This document shows positions 6,464-13,918 of a stretch of DNA of 14,144 nt, piece after piece; position 1 is the first letter of the stretch; every line of letters starts with the position of its first letter. Origin of the DNA: SCGC-AG-212-J23 sp036406675 (lineage in GTDB: Bacteria; Pseudomonadota; Gammaproteobacteria; Burkholderiales; SG8-39). The DNA is taken from contig DASXAO010000115.1 in NCBI GenBank assembly GCA_036406675.1, forward strand, positions 1 to 14,144, written 5' to 3'. The position numbers and the translations under genes are program-made. Below the pieces are notes generated by a model that was not told the origin of the DNA, did not search any database, and saw nothing but the letters and a program-made list of their open reading frames with translations.

Positions 6464-6493
6464 AAAGCTTGACAAAAGCAACTATGTTCCCGA

Positions 6494-6508
6494 GCATGCC
6501 GCGCATGC
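6494..6508. promoter_or_regulatory. Possible operator: GCATGC-CGC-GCATGC
   Basis: Two copies of the palindrome GCATGC (6494-6499 and 6503-6508) are separated by CGC, so the whole 15 bases also form an inverted repeat with a short central spacer. It lies about 30 bases upstream of the divergent SDR start and across the likely start of the MarR-type gene, where a self-repressing regulator could bind. The alternative is chance in a GC-rich start region with two in-frame ATGs. Confidence 0.25.
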
Positions 6509-7407
6509 GTGTCGACGCGGTGCGCCGCTTCAACCGATTCTACACACGGCGCATCGGCGCGCTGCGCTCGGACTACGCCGGCAGCCCGTACCCGCTGCCA
6601 GAGGCGCGCCTAATTTACGAGCTTGGCCGGCGCCGCCGGTGCACCGCGACCGAGCTGCGCGCCGAGCTCGGCCTGGACGCCGGGTACCTGAGCCGGATGC
6701 TCGGAGCGCTCGGCCGGCGCGGCCTGCTGCGCGCCGAGCGCTCGCCCGAAGACGCGCGCGCGCGCGTGCTTTCGCTCACGGCCCGCGGGCGCGGGGCGTT
6801 CGTGGCTCTCGACCGGCGCTCGCGCGACGAGGTATCCGCCATGCTGCGCGGCATTGCCGCCCCGGACCGGGAGCGCCTGGTCGGCGCGATGCGCACCGTG
6901 CAGTCGCTCTTGAGCAACGAAGGACGATCCGAAGTGCTGCTGCGGTCGCACCGCCCGGGCGACATGGGCTGGGTGGTGCAGGCGCACGGCGAGCTCTACG
7001 CGCGCGAATACGGCTGGGACGAGCGCTTCGAGGCGCTGGTCGCGGAGATCGTGGCGAAATTCGTGACCGGCTTCGACGCGCGGCGCAGCCGCTGCTGGAT
7101 CGCGGAGCGCGACGGCGAGCGCGTCGGCTCGGTGTTCGTGGTGCCCGAGTCGAAGAGCGTCGCCAAGCTGCGCCTGCTGCTGGTCGATCCGCGCGCGCGC
7201 GGCTGCGGGCTGGGCACGCGCCTGGTGCGGGAAGCGATCGGCTTCGCGCGCGCGCGGGGCTACGGGCGCCTCGTGCTGTGGACGCAGTCGAACCTCGCCG
7301 CCGCGCGCGCGATCTACCGCGCCTGCGGCTTCGCGCTGCGCACGAGCGAGCCGCACGCCGCCTTCGGCGTGAAGCTCACCGGCGAGCACTGGGAAAAGCG
7401 GCTCTAG
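6496..7407 (+). CDS. MarR-type regulator fused to a GNAT acetyltransferase
   Basis: From ATG 6496 the product is 303 residues. Residues 5-140 form a MarR winged-helix domain: VRRFNRFYTRRIGAL, then LPEARLIYELG, the recognition region ATELRAELGLDAGYLSRMLGALGRRGLL, and the wing ERSPEDARARVLSLTARG. Residues about 155-295 form a GNAT domain with the acetyl-CoA loop DPRARGCGLGTRLV (RGCGLG at 235-240) and LVLWTQSNLAAARAIYRACGF. Such two-domain proteins are a known family; the ligand or acetylated target is generally unknown. Starts at 6469 (TTG), 6484 and 6505 are also possible; conservation begins near MRVDAVRRF. No Shine-Dalgarno sequence is visible for any of them. It is divergent from the SDR, and its stop codon abuts the stop of the convergent diguanylate cyclase gene with no base between. 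Confidence 0.9.
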   Translation: MPRMRVDAVRRFNRFYTRRIGALRSDYAGSPYPLPEARLIYELGRRRRCTATELRAELGLDAGYLSRMLGALGRRGLLRAERSPEDARARVLSLTARGRGAFVALDRRSRDEVSAMLRGIAAPDRERLVGAMRTVQSLLSNEGRSEVLLRSHRPGDMGWVVQAHGELYAREYGWDERFEALVAEIVAKFVTGFDARRSRCWIAERDGERVGSVFVVPESKSVAKLRLLLVDPRARGCGLGTRLVREAIGFARARGYGRLVLWTQSNLAAARAIYRACGFALRTSEPHAAFGVKLTGEHWEKRL

Positions 7408-8532
7408 CTAGAACGGCTCGAAGCGCGCCACGCGGTTGCGGCCGTCCTTCTTCGCGTGGTAGAGCGCCCGGTCGGCGCGTCCGGCGAGCGCGTCGAGGCT
7501 GCGCCCGTCCTCGGGGAAGCAGGCGACGCCGATGCTCACCGAGCAGGTGACCATGCGCCCCTCGAGCGGCAGCGGCGCCGAGGCGATCGCATTGCGGATG
7601 CGCTCGCCCACGTCGAGCGCGCCCTTGGCGGGCGTCTCCGGCAAAAGCACGATGAACTCGTCGCCGCCGTAGCGCGCCGGGACGTCGGTCGAGCGCAGCT
7701 CGGCCTGGATCACCGCGGCGACGTGGCGCAGCAGCCGGTTGCCGGAGTCGTGGCCGTAGGCGTCGTTCACGCCCTTCAGGTTGTCCGAGTCGATCATCAG
7801 CACGCTCGCCGGGCGGTCGTAGCGCAGCGCCTGGCCGAAGAGCCGGTTGGCGGCGATGGCGAAGCCGCGGGTGTTGAAGAGGCCGGTCAGGTCGTCGGTC
7901 TCCGACAAGAGCTTCGCGCGCTGCAGGCCGTAGCGGATGTCGGCGGAGAACATGGTGGTGATGTAGGCGACCAGCACCACCGGCCCGAGCTGCGCGGCGA
8001 AGCCGGCGAGGAAGCGCGCCGAGGCGAGCTCGCCCGAGCTGTTCTGGCCGAGAAACAGGTAGCAGCCCGCGATCACCGCGACGTACACGAGCGTGGTGAG
8101 CTTGCCCAGCGTCAGCGCCGCGGTGATGACGGCGAGGAGATAGGCGTTGAGGAGCGGGCTCGCGAGGCGGTCGGTGTGCCACAGCACCCAGGTGACGAAC
8201 AGGATCATGCCGGCGGTCTCGAGCGCGATCTTCCAGCGCGTCTCGTGCCGGTAGAAGTTGGCATAACGGAACGTCATGACGAGCGCCGCGTAGAAGAACA
8301 GCCCCGCCGAGACCGCCGCGGCCTCCTCGGCGTCCTCGCGCACGCCGCCGAACACGAGATACAGCAGCACCAGGATGGCGAGCAGCCAGTGGATCTCGGC
8401 CACCGTGCGCGCGATCCCGCGCAGCTCCTCCTGCTCGAGCGAGCGGCTGACGGCGTCGCGCGTCGCGGTGGCGGCGGCCTTGCCGCCCAGGATCTCGCCC
8501 GATTGGATGTGGGTTGGGATGTGGGTTGCCAT
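7408..8532 (-). CDS. Membrane-bound diguanylate cyclase (GGDEF)
   Basis: The 374-residue product makes the second messenger c-di-GMP from two GTP. The N-terminal half holds about five to six hydrophobic segments (roughly residues 48-62, 74-89, 104-119, 126-142, 146-162, 176-195), forming a membrane sensor without a recognisable named domain. The GGDEF domain occupies about 205-374, with SETDDLTGLFN at its start, metal-binding Asp248 in MIDSDNLKGVND, an intact GGDEF at 289-293, and SVSIGVA near 331-337. An inhibitory I-site RSTD (280-283) sits exactly five residues before GGDEF, so product inhibition is expected. GGAG about eight bases before ATG 8532 supports the start. The 5' end has a 12-base tandem duplication. 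The gene is divergent from the second SDR with only 38 bases between starts. Confidence 0.95.
   Translation of the reverse strand: MATHIPTHIQSGEILGGKAAATATRDAVSRSLEQEELRGIARTVAEIHWLLAILVLLYLVFGGVREDAEEAAAVSAGLFFYAALVMTFRYANFYRHETRWKIALETAGMILFVTWVLWHTDRLASPLLNAYLLAVITAALTLGKLTTLVYVAVIAGCYLFLGQNSSGELASARFLAGFAAQLGPVVLVAYITTMFSADIRYGLQRAKLLSETDDLTGLFNTRGFAIAANRLFGQALRYDRPASVLMIDSDNLKGVNDAYGHDSGNRLLRHVAAVIQAELRSTDVPARYGGDEFIVLLPETPAKGALDVGERIRNAIASAPLPLEGRMVTCSVSIGVACFPEDGRSLDALAGRADRALYHAKKDGRNRVARFEPF
8505..8528. repeat. Perfect 12-base tandem repeat at the start of the diguanylate cyclase gene
   Basis: GGATGTGGGTTG occurs twice head to tail (8505-8516 and 8517-8528). On the coding strand it gives the repeated THIP/THIQ peptide at residues 3-10. 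It keeps the reading frame and lies in the short cytoplasmic N-terminus, so it probably arose by slippage and is tolerated. Confidence 0.85.
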
Positions 8533-8570
8533 TTTTCTCCGTATTATCCGGGCGTAAGGAGGAGGCTGCC

Positions 8571-9347
8571 GTGGAATATTCCGCCAAAGGGCTAAGAGTG
8601 GTCGTGACCGCGGGCGCCGCCGGCATCGGTCGGGCCATAGCGCGCACGTTCGCGGAGCACGGGGCCCGGGTCCACATCTGCGACGTCGACGACGCGGCCC
8701 TGAAGGAGTCGGCCTCGGTCCTGCCCCAGGTGACCCGGACCCGGGCCGATGTGGCGAATGTCGCGGACGTGGAGCGCCTGTTTCGAGACGCGGGCGAGCG
8801 CCTGGGCGGCCTCGACGTGCTGGTGAACAACGCCGGCGTCGCCGGGCCGACCGCCAAGGTCGAGGATATCCGCCCCGAGGACTGGGATCGCTGCATCGCG
8901 GTGGACCTGAACGGGATGTTCTATTGCACGCGCCGGGCGATGCCGCTCATCAAGGCGGCCGGCGGCGGCAGCATCATCAACCTGTCCTCGATCGCAGGGC
9001 GCTTCGGCTTCGCCATGCGCACGCCGTACTCCGCGGCCAAGTGGGCGGTGGTCGGGTTCACGCAGAGCCTCGCGGTGGAGGCGGGCCCGGACAAGGTGCG
9101 GGTCAACTGCATCCAGCCCGGCATCGTCGAGGGCGAGCGGGTGGAGCGCATCATCGCCGCCAAGGCCGAGCAGCTCGGCGTCTCCTCGGAAGAGGTCCTG
9201 AATCGCATGGTCGAGGGCATCAGCCTGAAGACCACCGTCACGGCGCAGGACATCGCCAACACCGCGCTGTTCCTGGCATCGGAGGCCGGCCGCCACATCA
9301 GCGGCCAGGCGATCTCCGTTTGCGGCGGGGCGCGCTACCTGGTCTAG
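8571..9347 (+). CDS. Short-chain dehydrogenase/reductase (classical SDR)
   Basis: The product is 258 residues from GTG 8571. The start is set by a strong AAGGAGG (8556-8562) eight bases upstream and by the homologous N-terminus MEYSAKGLRVVVTAGAAGIG; the earlier ATG at 8514 lies inside the divergent gene. The cofactor motif is TAGAAGIG (13-20), a variant of TGxxxGIG. NNAG is at 86-89, and the tetrad is Asn114, Ser140, Tyr153, Lys157. Asp38 after the second beta strand points to NAD(H). The C-terminus ISGQAISVCGGARYLV has Cys where most SDRs have Asp (VDGG). Substrate is unknown. Its stop overlaps that of the convergent LysR gene in a shared CTAG. Confidence 0.93.
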   Translation: MEYSAKGLRVVVTAGAAGIGRAIARTFAEHGARVHICDVDDAALKESASVLPQVTRTRADVANVADVERLFRDAGERLGGLDVLVNNAGVAGPTAKVEDIRPEDWDRCIAVDLNGMFYCTRRAMPLIKAAGGGSIINLSSIAGRFGFAMRTPYSAAKWAVVGFTQSLAVEAGPDKVRVNCIQPGIVEGERVERIIAAKAEQLGVSSEEVLNRMVEGISLKTTVTAQDIANTALFLASEAGRHISGQAISVCGGARYLV

Positions 9348-10288
9348 CAGCGCGCTGCGCCGGACTTGACGAACGCCCGGAGGCGTTCGACGAACAACTC
9401 GACGACGGGCGTCAGCGTGCGGTTCTTTACCGTCACGATCGCTACCGGAAACGTATGCGGCGCCAGCTTGATGGGCAGCGTCCTCAATCCGACACCGTCC
9501 ACCTTCACCTGTAGCAGCGATCGGGGCATGCACGCGAGGAATTCGCCTTGGACCAGCAGACGCGCGCGCAGCTGCACCGAGAAGGTCGTCACTCGCAGCT
9601 TCGGTGCGGGCAACCCCTTGTCGTGGAATGCCTGCTCGAGGAGCCTGGTGGTCAAGGTTTCGCGCGGCGTGGCGACCCAATCGGCGTCGACCAGATCGGC
9701 GAGCTCGATCCGGCGCTTGCGTGACCAGCGGCTGTTCGCGCCGGCCGCGACTACCGCCGGATCGTCGAACAGGACTTCGACGTTCATATCGCTGCCGAAC
9801 GGCTCGGGCAGGGAACGAGCGAGGGCGACGTCGAGCTTGCGCGCATGGAGCTCGGGCAACGCGCTGGTCGGCGCGGGCAGATGGTCGATTCGCAGTGCGA
9901 TCCCCGGGTGCTCGAGGCAAAACGCGCGCACCATGCCGGACAGCACCTCGGTGAAGGACTCGGGCCAGCCGACGCGCACCTCACCGACCTTTGGATCGGC
10001 GAGGTACGAGATATCGCGCAGGCCTTGCTTCAGCTCGTCGAGCGCAGCCACACCGCGCTTCAGCAAGGCGTGACCGTACATCGTAGGCGCGACGCCTTGC
10101 GAGCTGCGGTCGAGGAGGCGCACGCCGAATGCGCTCTCGAGCGACGCGACGGTCTCCGAAACGGAAGGCTGGGTCACGCCGAGCTGCGCCGCCGCCTTGG
10201 CCATGCTGCCGCACTCCACCACCGCGAAGAACACCTCGAGGTCGCGGATGCGCAGCCGGCGGCCGATGCGCAGGCCTGTCGTAGCCAT
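9344..10288 (-). CDS. LysR-type transcriptional regulator
   Basis: The 314-residue product has the standard LysR length. A winged helix-turn-helix spans about residues 14-74 (LRIRDLEVFFAVVECGSMAKAAAQLGVTQ..., helix pair at 32-51). A substrate-binding domain of two alpha/beta lobes follows from about residue 100 (VGEVRVGWPESFTEVLSGMVRAFCLEHPGIALRI). It is divergent from the first Bug receptor gene, with 73 bases between the starts, the usual arrangement for a LysR regulator and its target. It probably controls that receptor and perhaps the BKACE operon beyond. The inducer is unknown, but would plausibly be the organic acid taken up. The TAG stop overlaps the convergent SDR stop. Confidence 0.93.
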   Translation of the reverse strand: MATTGLRIGRRLRIRDLEVFFAVVECGSMAKAAAQLGVTQPSVSETVASLESAFGVRLLDRSSQGVAPTMYGHALLKRGVAALDELKQGLRDISYLADPKVGEVRVGWPESFTEVLSGMVRAFCLEHPGIALRIDHLPAPTSALPELHARKLDVALARSLPEPFGSDMNVEVLFDDPAVVAAGANSRWSRKRRIELADLVDADWVATPRETLTTRLLEQAFHDKGLPAPKLRVTTFSVQLRARLLVQGEFLACMPRSLLQVKVDGVGLRTLPIKLAPHTFPVAIVTVKNRTLTPVVELFVERLRAFVKSGAARC

Positions 10289-10296
10289 AGGCGAAG

Positions 10297-10336
10297 CTTA
10301 TACCGATAGTGGCAAATAAGGTCTTCCGCCTATAAG
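10297..10336. promoter_or_regulatory. Possible LysR-binding region between LysR and Bug receptor genes
   Basis: Three related half-sites occur in the 73-base gap: CTTAT (10297-10301), ATAAG (10316-10320) and TATAAG (10331-10336). The first is inverted relative to the other two. The first two form CTTAT-N14-ATAAG. LysR regulators typically bind several dyad half-sites covering about 50 bases next to the target promoter, so placement fits. No clean -35/-10 pair was found. Confidence 0.35.
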
Positions 10337-10361
10337 AACCGAAGGCTACGATGAAGGCGTC

Positions 10362-11315
10362 ATGAAAAACGTCGCTGCCATGCTCTTGAGCGCCGCGTGC
10401 GCGGGTGCGCTGGCGCAGGACAAGTTTCCGGCGCGGCCGATCACCGTGGTCTGCCCGTTCCAGGCCGGCGGCGTGGCCGACGCGATTTCCCGTGCCGTCG
10501 CCCCGATCATGTCCGAAAGCCTGCACACGCCGGTGATCGTCGACAACCGGCCGGGCGCGACCGGCGCGATCGGAGCGTCGTATGTCGCAAGGGCCAAGCC
10601 CGATGGCCACACGCTGCTCATCGTGCCGAACTCGGTTCTCGTCATCAATCAATGGGTTTACAAAAGCCTGCCCTACAACCCGGAAACCGACTTCGTTCCC
10701 GTCATCAACGCCGGCAGGTCGCCGAACCTTCTGGCGGTGCATCCGTCCGTTCCCGCGGACAACCTCGCAGAGCTCATCGCCCTCGCCAGGAGAAAACCGC
10801 TTAGCTTCGCCTCGGCCGGCAACGGCAGCCCGCAGCACCTTTGCGGCGAGCTGCTGAACGTCAGCGCCGGCATCGAGCTGGCGCATATTCCGTACAAGGG
10901 CGCGGCCCCGGCGCTGCAGGACGTGGTAGCCGGACACGTGCCGGTGATCTGCAACGCGCTTTCCCTCGTGTTGCCCCACGTGCGCGCCGGCCGGCTGCGC
11001 GCCATCGCGCTCGCTGCGAGCACCCGCCATCCGCAGGCGCCTGAGGTGCCCACCGCTCGCGAGGCGGGATTGCCCGGATTCGAATCCGATGTGTGGTTCG
11101 GCTTCGTTGCGCCCGCCGCGACGCCGGCGGCGATCGTCGAGCGGCTGAACGTCGAAATTGGACGCGCGCTGCGCACGCCCGCAGTCGCCGCACCGCTCGA
11201 GGCCAACGGCCTGACCATCGTGGCCGACTCGCCGCGCGAGTTCGGCGCCCAGATCGCCGCGGAGTCGGCCAGATGGCACCGGATCGTGGAGCGCGCCGGG
11301 TTGAAGGCGGACTAG
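10362..11315 (+). CDS. Bug-family (TctC-like) periplasmic substrate-binding receptor
   Basis: The 317-residue product begins with a signal peptide MKNVAAMLLSAACAGALAQ. It then has the family hallmarks FPARPITVVCPFQAGGVADAISRAVAP, VIVDNRPGATGAIGASYVARAKPDGHTLL, the ligand-contact region AGNGSPQHLCGELLN, the HIPYKGAAPALQDVVAGHV block, and VPTAREAGLPGFESDVWFGFVAP. These proteins bind organic acids or related small carboxylates in the periplasm, either delivering them to a TctA/TctB permease or acting in sensing. No permease gene is nearby. GAAGG six bases before ATG 10362 is a fair ribosome-binding site. It follows the divergent LysR gene and is separated from the BKACE gene by 86 bases, so it may be transcribed alone or with the operon downstream. 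Confidence 0.94.
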   Translation: MKNVAAMLLSAACAGALAQDKFPARPITVVCPFQAGGVADAISRAVAPIMSESLHTPVIVDNRPGATGAIGASYVARAKPDGHTLLIVPNSVLVINQWVYKSLPYNPETDFVPVINAGRSPNLLAVHPSVPADNLAELIALARRKPLSFASAGNGSPQHLCGELLNVSAGIELAHIPYKGAAPALQDVVAGHVPVICNALSLVLPHVRAGRLRAIALAASTRHPQAPEVPTAREAGLPGFESDVWFGFVAPAATPAAIVERLNVEIGRALRTPAVAAPLEANGLTIVADSPREFGAQIAAESARWHRIVERAGLKAD

Positions 11316-11401
11316 CGCCAGCGGTCCGTTTCGAAATCAGGGACGGACCACGATTTGTTTGCATAGAATGACCGGGTCACGATTTCCCCGGTAGGCATGC
11401 T
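11316..11401 (+). promoter_or_regulatory. Gap before the BKACE gene with a possible -10 box
   Basis: This 86-base gap has a lower-GC middle (CGATTTGTTTGCATAGAATG) with TAGAAT at 11364-11369, the same -10 hexamer as the promoter at 1894-1899. No matching TTGACA-like -35 sits 16-18 bases upstream, so a promoter here would be weak or activator-dependent. I see no terminator hairpin, so read-through from the first receptor gene is also possible. Confidence 0.3.
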
Positions 11402-12337
11402 ATGGCAGCACCGCAAGGCAAGGTGATCATCACGTGCGCGGTCACCGGATCGATCCACACGCCGTCGATGTCGCCGCACCTGCCGATCACGCCCGACGAG
11501 ATCGCCGAGGCGGCGCTCGGCGCGGCGCAGGCGGGCGCGGCGATCGTGCACCTGCACGCGCGCAACCCGAAGGACGGCAGCCCCACGCAGGATCCGGAGC
11601 TCTTCCGGCAATTCGGCGCCAAGATCCGCGCGGCGAGCGACGTGGTGCTGAACTTCACAACCGGCGGTGCGCCCACGATGAGCATCGAGGAGCGGCTGCA
11701 GCCGGCGCTGAAGCTCAAGCCCGAGGTGGCCTCGCTGAACATGGGGTCGATGAACTTCGGCCTGTACGAGATGCTCGGGCGCTACAAGGAGTTCAGGCAC
11801 GGCTGGGAGCAGCCCTATCTCGCCGGCTCCGACGAGCGCATCTTCAAGAACACGTTCAAAGACATCGCCACGATCCTGGAGAGCTGCAGGGAGAACGAAA
11901 CCAGGTTCGAGATCGAGTGCTACGACATCGGGCACCTCTACACCGCGGCGCATTTCCTCGAGCGGCGGCTGCTGAAGCCGCCGCTTTTCATCCAGTCGGT
12001 GTTCGGCATCCGCGGCGGCATCGGGCCGCATCCCGAGGACGTGCTGCACATGAAGCGCACCGCCGACCGGCTCTTCGGCGACGCCTACCACTGGTCGGTC
12101 CTCGGCGCCGGGCGCAACCAGATGTTCGTCGCGGCGATGTCGGCCGTGATGGGCGGCAACGTGCGCGTCGGCCTCGAGGACAGCCTGTGGCTCGGCCGCG
12201 GCCAGCTCGCCAAGTCGAACGCGGAGCAGGTTTCCAAGGCACGCCGCATGCTGGAGGAGCTCGGCCTCGCGGTCGCCTCCCCCGACGATGCGAGGCAGAT
12301 GCTCAAACTCAAAGGAGGAAGGAATGTCGGTTTTTAG
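11402..12337 (+). CDS. Beta-keto acid cleavage enzyme (BKACE, DUF849)
   Basis: The 311-residue product matches the family founded by 3-keto-5-aminohexanoate cleavage enzyme (Kce). These zinc enzymes condense a beta-keto acid with acetyl-CoA, giving acetoacetate and a new CoA ester. Seen are VIITCAVTG near the N-terminus, the zinc motif IVHLHAR with His50 and His52, NFTTGG (84-89), SLNMGSMNFG (111-120), a FGIRGGIGP loop, and VRVGLED, with Glu259 as the expected third ligand. Specificity varies widely across the family and cannot be assigned; the acidic/aromatic pocket residues would have to be modelled. The second Bug receptor gene overlaps its 3' end by 14 bases, so the two are translated together. 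This suggests that the imported compound is, or becomes, a beta-keto acid. Confidence 0.93.
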   Translation: MAAPQGKVIITCAVTGSIHTPSMSPHLPITPDEIAEAALGAAQAGAAIVHLHARNPKDGSPTQDPELFRQFGAKIRAASDVVLNFTTGGAPTMSIEERLQPALKLKPEVASLNMGSMNFGLYEMLGRYKEFRHGWEQPYLAGSDERIFKNTFKDIATILESCRENETRFEIECYDIGHLYTAAHFLERRLLKPPLFIQSVFGIRGGIGPHPEDVLHMKRTADRLFGDAYHWSVLGAGRNQMFVAAMSAVMGGNVRVGLEDSLWLGRGQLAKSNAEQVSKARRMLEELGLAVASPDDARQMLKLKGGRNVGF

Positions 12338-13289
12338 GCTGGTCGCTTTTTGCGCCCTGGGACTCTTCACTACTTTTTTGAACGCGCAAGAGTGGCCCAC
12401 GAAGGTCGTCAAGTTCGTCTCGCCGTATCCGCCCGGCGGCTCGGTCGACCCGCTGGCGCGGCTGCTCGCGGCCAAGCTGCAGGACTCGCTCAAGCAGGCG
12501 TTCATCGTCGAGAACCGCACCGGCGCCTCGGGCATCATCGGCACCGACTACGTGGCGAAGAGCCCGCCCGACGGCTATACCTGGGTGTTCATCTTCGACA
12601 CGCACGCGGTGCACCAGGCGCTGAACCCGAAGCTGCCGTTCGATCCGATCAAGGACTTCGCGCCGGTGATGATCGTCGGCACGGCGCCGATGGCGATCAC
12701 CACGGGCGCGGGCAAGCCGTACAAGAGCTTCCAGGACGTGATCGCGGCGGCCAAGGCGAACCCCGACAAGCTGACCATCGGCAACGTCGGCAACGGCTCG
12801 CTCGGCCACCTCGCCACGATCCTCCTCAACCAGGCGGCCGGCATCCATCTCGTGCCGGTGCCCTACAAGGGCGGCGGGCCGCTCTCGACCGACGTGATGG
12901 GCGGGCAGATCGACTTCGCCATGGCTTCCACCGCGGCGCAGGCGCAGCACGTGCGGGGCGGCAAGATGCGCGCGCTCGTGCTCACCGGCGACAAGCGCTC
13001 GCACACGATGCCGGACGTGCCGACGCTGCGCGAGCTCGGCATCCCCTGGCAGGGCGCCTACGCCTTCTGGGGCATCCTCGCGCCGGCCGGCACGCCCAAG
13101 CCGATCGTCGACAAGATGGTTTCTCAGCTGCAGAAGACCGTGAAGCTTCCGGACGTGCAGAAGACCCTCACCGAGACGCTCGGCATGGACGTCGTCGCGC
13201 TCGGGCCCGCCGACACGCAGAAGTGGCTGGTCGACAACATGGCGCGCTGGGGCAAGGTGGTGAAGGAGAACGGCATCAAAGCCGAGTGA
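12324..13289 (+). CDS. Bug-family (TctC-like) periplasmic substrate-binding receptor
   Basis: The product is 321 residues from ATG 12324, set by a very strong AAAGGAGG (12311-12318) that lies inside the end of the BKACE gene; an upstream ATG at 12288 would precede the signal peptide needlessly. A signal peptide (MSVFRLVAFCALGLFTTFLNAQ) is followed by WPTKVVKFVSPYPPGGSVDPLARLLAAKL, FIVENRTGASGIIGTDYVAKSPPDGYTW, GNVGNGSLGHLATILLNQ, VPYKGGGPLSTDVMGGQI and VPTLRELGIPWQGAYAFWGILAPAGTPKPI. It differs clearly from the receptor at 10362-11315, so the two are not a recent duplication and may bind different ligands. Its tight coupling to BKACE makes it the better guide to that enzyme's substrate. Confidence 0.95.
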   Translation: MSVFRLVAFCALGLFTTFLNAQEWPTKVVKFVSPYPPGGSVDPLARLLAAKLQDSLKQAFIVENRTGASGIIGTDYVAKSPPDGYTWVFIFDTHAVHQALNPKLPFDPIKDFAPVMIVGTAPMAITTGAGKPYKSFQDVIAAAKANPDKLTIGNVGNGSLGHLATILLNQAAGIHLVPVPYKGGGPLSTDVMGGQIDFAMASTAAQAQHVRGGKMRALVLTGDKRSHTMPDVPTLRELGIPWQGAYAFWGILAPAGTPKPIVDKMVSQLQKTVKLPDVQKTLTETLGMDVVALGPADTQKWLVDNMARWGKVVKENGIKAE

Positions 13290-13918
13290 TGGCGGCGCGC
13301 CTGTGCGTGGTGCGGCACGGCGAGACCGCGTGGAACGCCGAGGGCCGGGTGCAGGGGCAGCTCGACGTGCCGCTCTCCGCGACCGGCCTGACGCAGGCGC
13401 GCTGCGTGGCCGCCGCGCTTCCGGAGCGCCGCTTCTCGGCGCTCTACTCGAGCGACCTGCAGCGCGTGCTGCAGACCGCGCAACCCGCGGCGGAGAAGCT
13501 CGGGCTCGAGGTCTGCATCGACGCGCGGCTGCGCGAGCGGCACTACGGCGCGTTCCAGGGGCTGACGTACACCCAGGCAAAGGAGAGCCGGCCTGACGAT
13601 TACGCGCGCTTCAAGGCCAAGGAACCCGAGTTCGCATTCGGCAGCGGGGAGAGCCTGCGCGCCTTCTTCGAGCGCGCCATCCAGTGCATCGAAGCGATCG
13701 CGCGCCGGCACGACGGAGAGGAGGTCCTCGTGTTCACCCACGGCGGGGTGCTGGAGATGGCGTACCGGCGCGCGACGGGCTGCGGCCTTTCCACGCCGCG
13801 GCGCTGCGAGCTGCCGAACGCGGCGCTGAACTGGATCGAGGCCGGGGAGCCCGGATGGCGCGTGCTCGGCTGGGCCGACTGCGCACACCTCGCGGCCGCG
13901 CTGGACGATCTGCCGTGA
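13289..13918 (+). CDS. Histidine phosphatase family protein (phosphoglycerate mutase-like)
   Basis: The 209-residue product has the family's catalytic core. It comprises VVRHGETAWN with the phospho-acceptor His10, SDLQR with Arg59, LRERHYGAFQG with the acid Glu83, and FTHGGVLEM with His151. Small proteins of this kind remove phosphate from sugar phosphates, nucleotides or cofactor intermediates; they are often annotated as phosphoglycerate mutase or alpha-ribazole phosphatase, but substrate cannot be read from sequence. The ATG overlaps the TGA of the receptor gene by one base (TGATG). The only AAGGAG is about 20 bases away, so translation is probably coupled. It may simply ride in the operon rather than share its pathway. 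Confidence 0.92.
   Translation: MAARLCVVRHGETAWNAEGRVQGQLDVPLSATGLTQARCVAAALPERRFSALYSSDLQRVLQTAQPAAEKLGLEVCIDARLRERHYGAFQGLTYTQAKESRPDDYARFKAKEPEFAFGSGESLRAFFERAIQCIEAIARRHDGEEVLVFTHGGVLEMAYRRATGCGLSTPRRCELPNAALNWIEAGEPGWRVLGWADCAHLAAALDDLP

Noticed and set aside
6469..6474. TTGACA as a -35 box for the MarR-acetyltransferase gene
   Set aside because: No acceptable -10 hexamer lies 15-19 bases downstream; position 6492 reads GAGCAT.
7376..8896. Minus-strand frame of 506 codons spanning the diguanylate cyclase and the second SDR start
   Set aside because: It is out of frame with the GGDEF protein and runs through the divergent promoter gap and antisense to the SDR; the composition is that of a shadow frame.
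10362..13289. Recent duplication of the two Bug receptor genes
   Set aside because: They share family motifs, but the sequences differ throughout, including signal peptides and ligand loops, so they are old paralogues.
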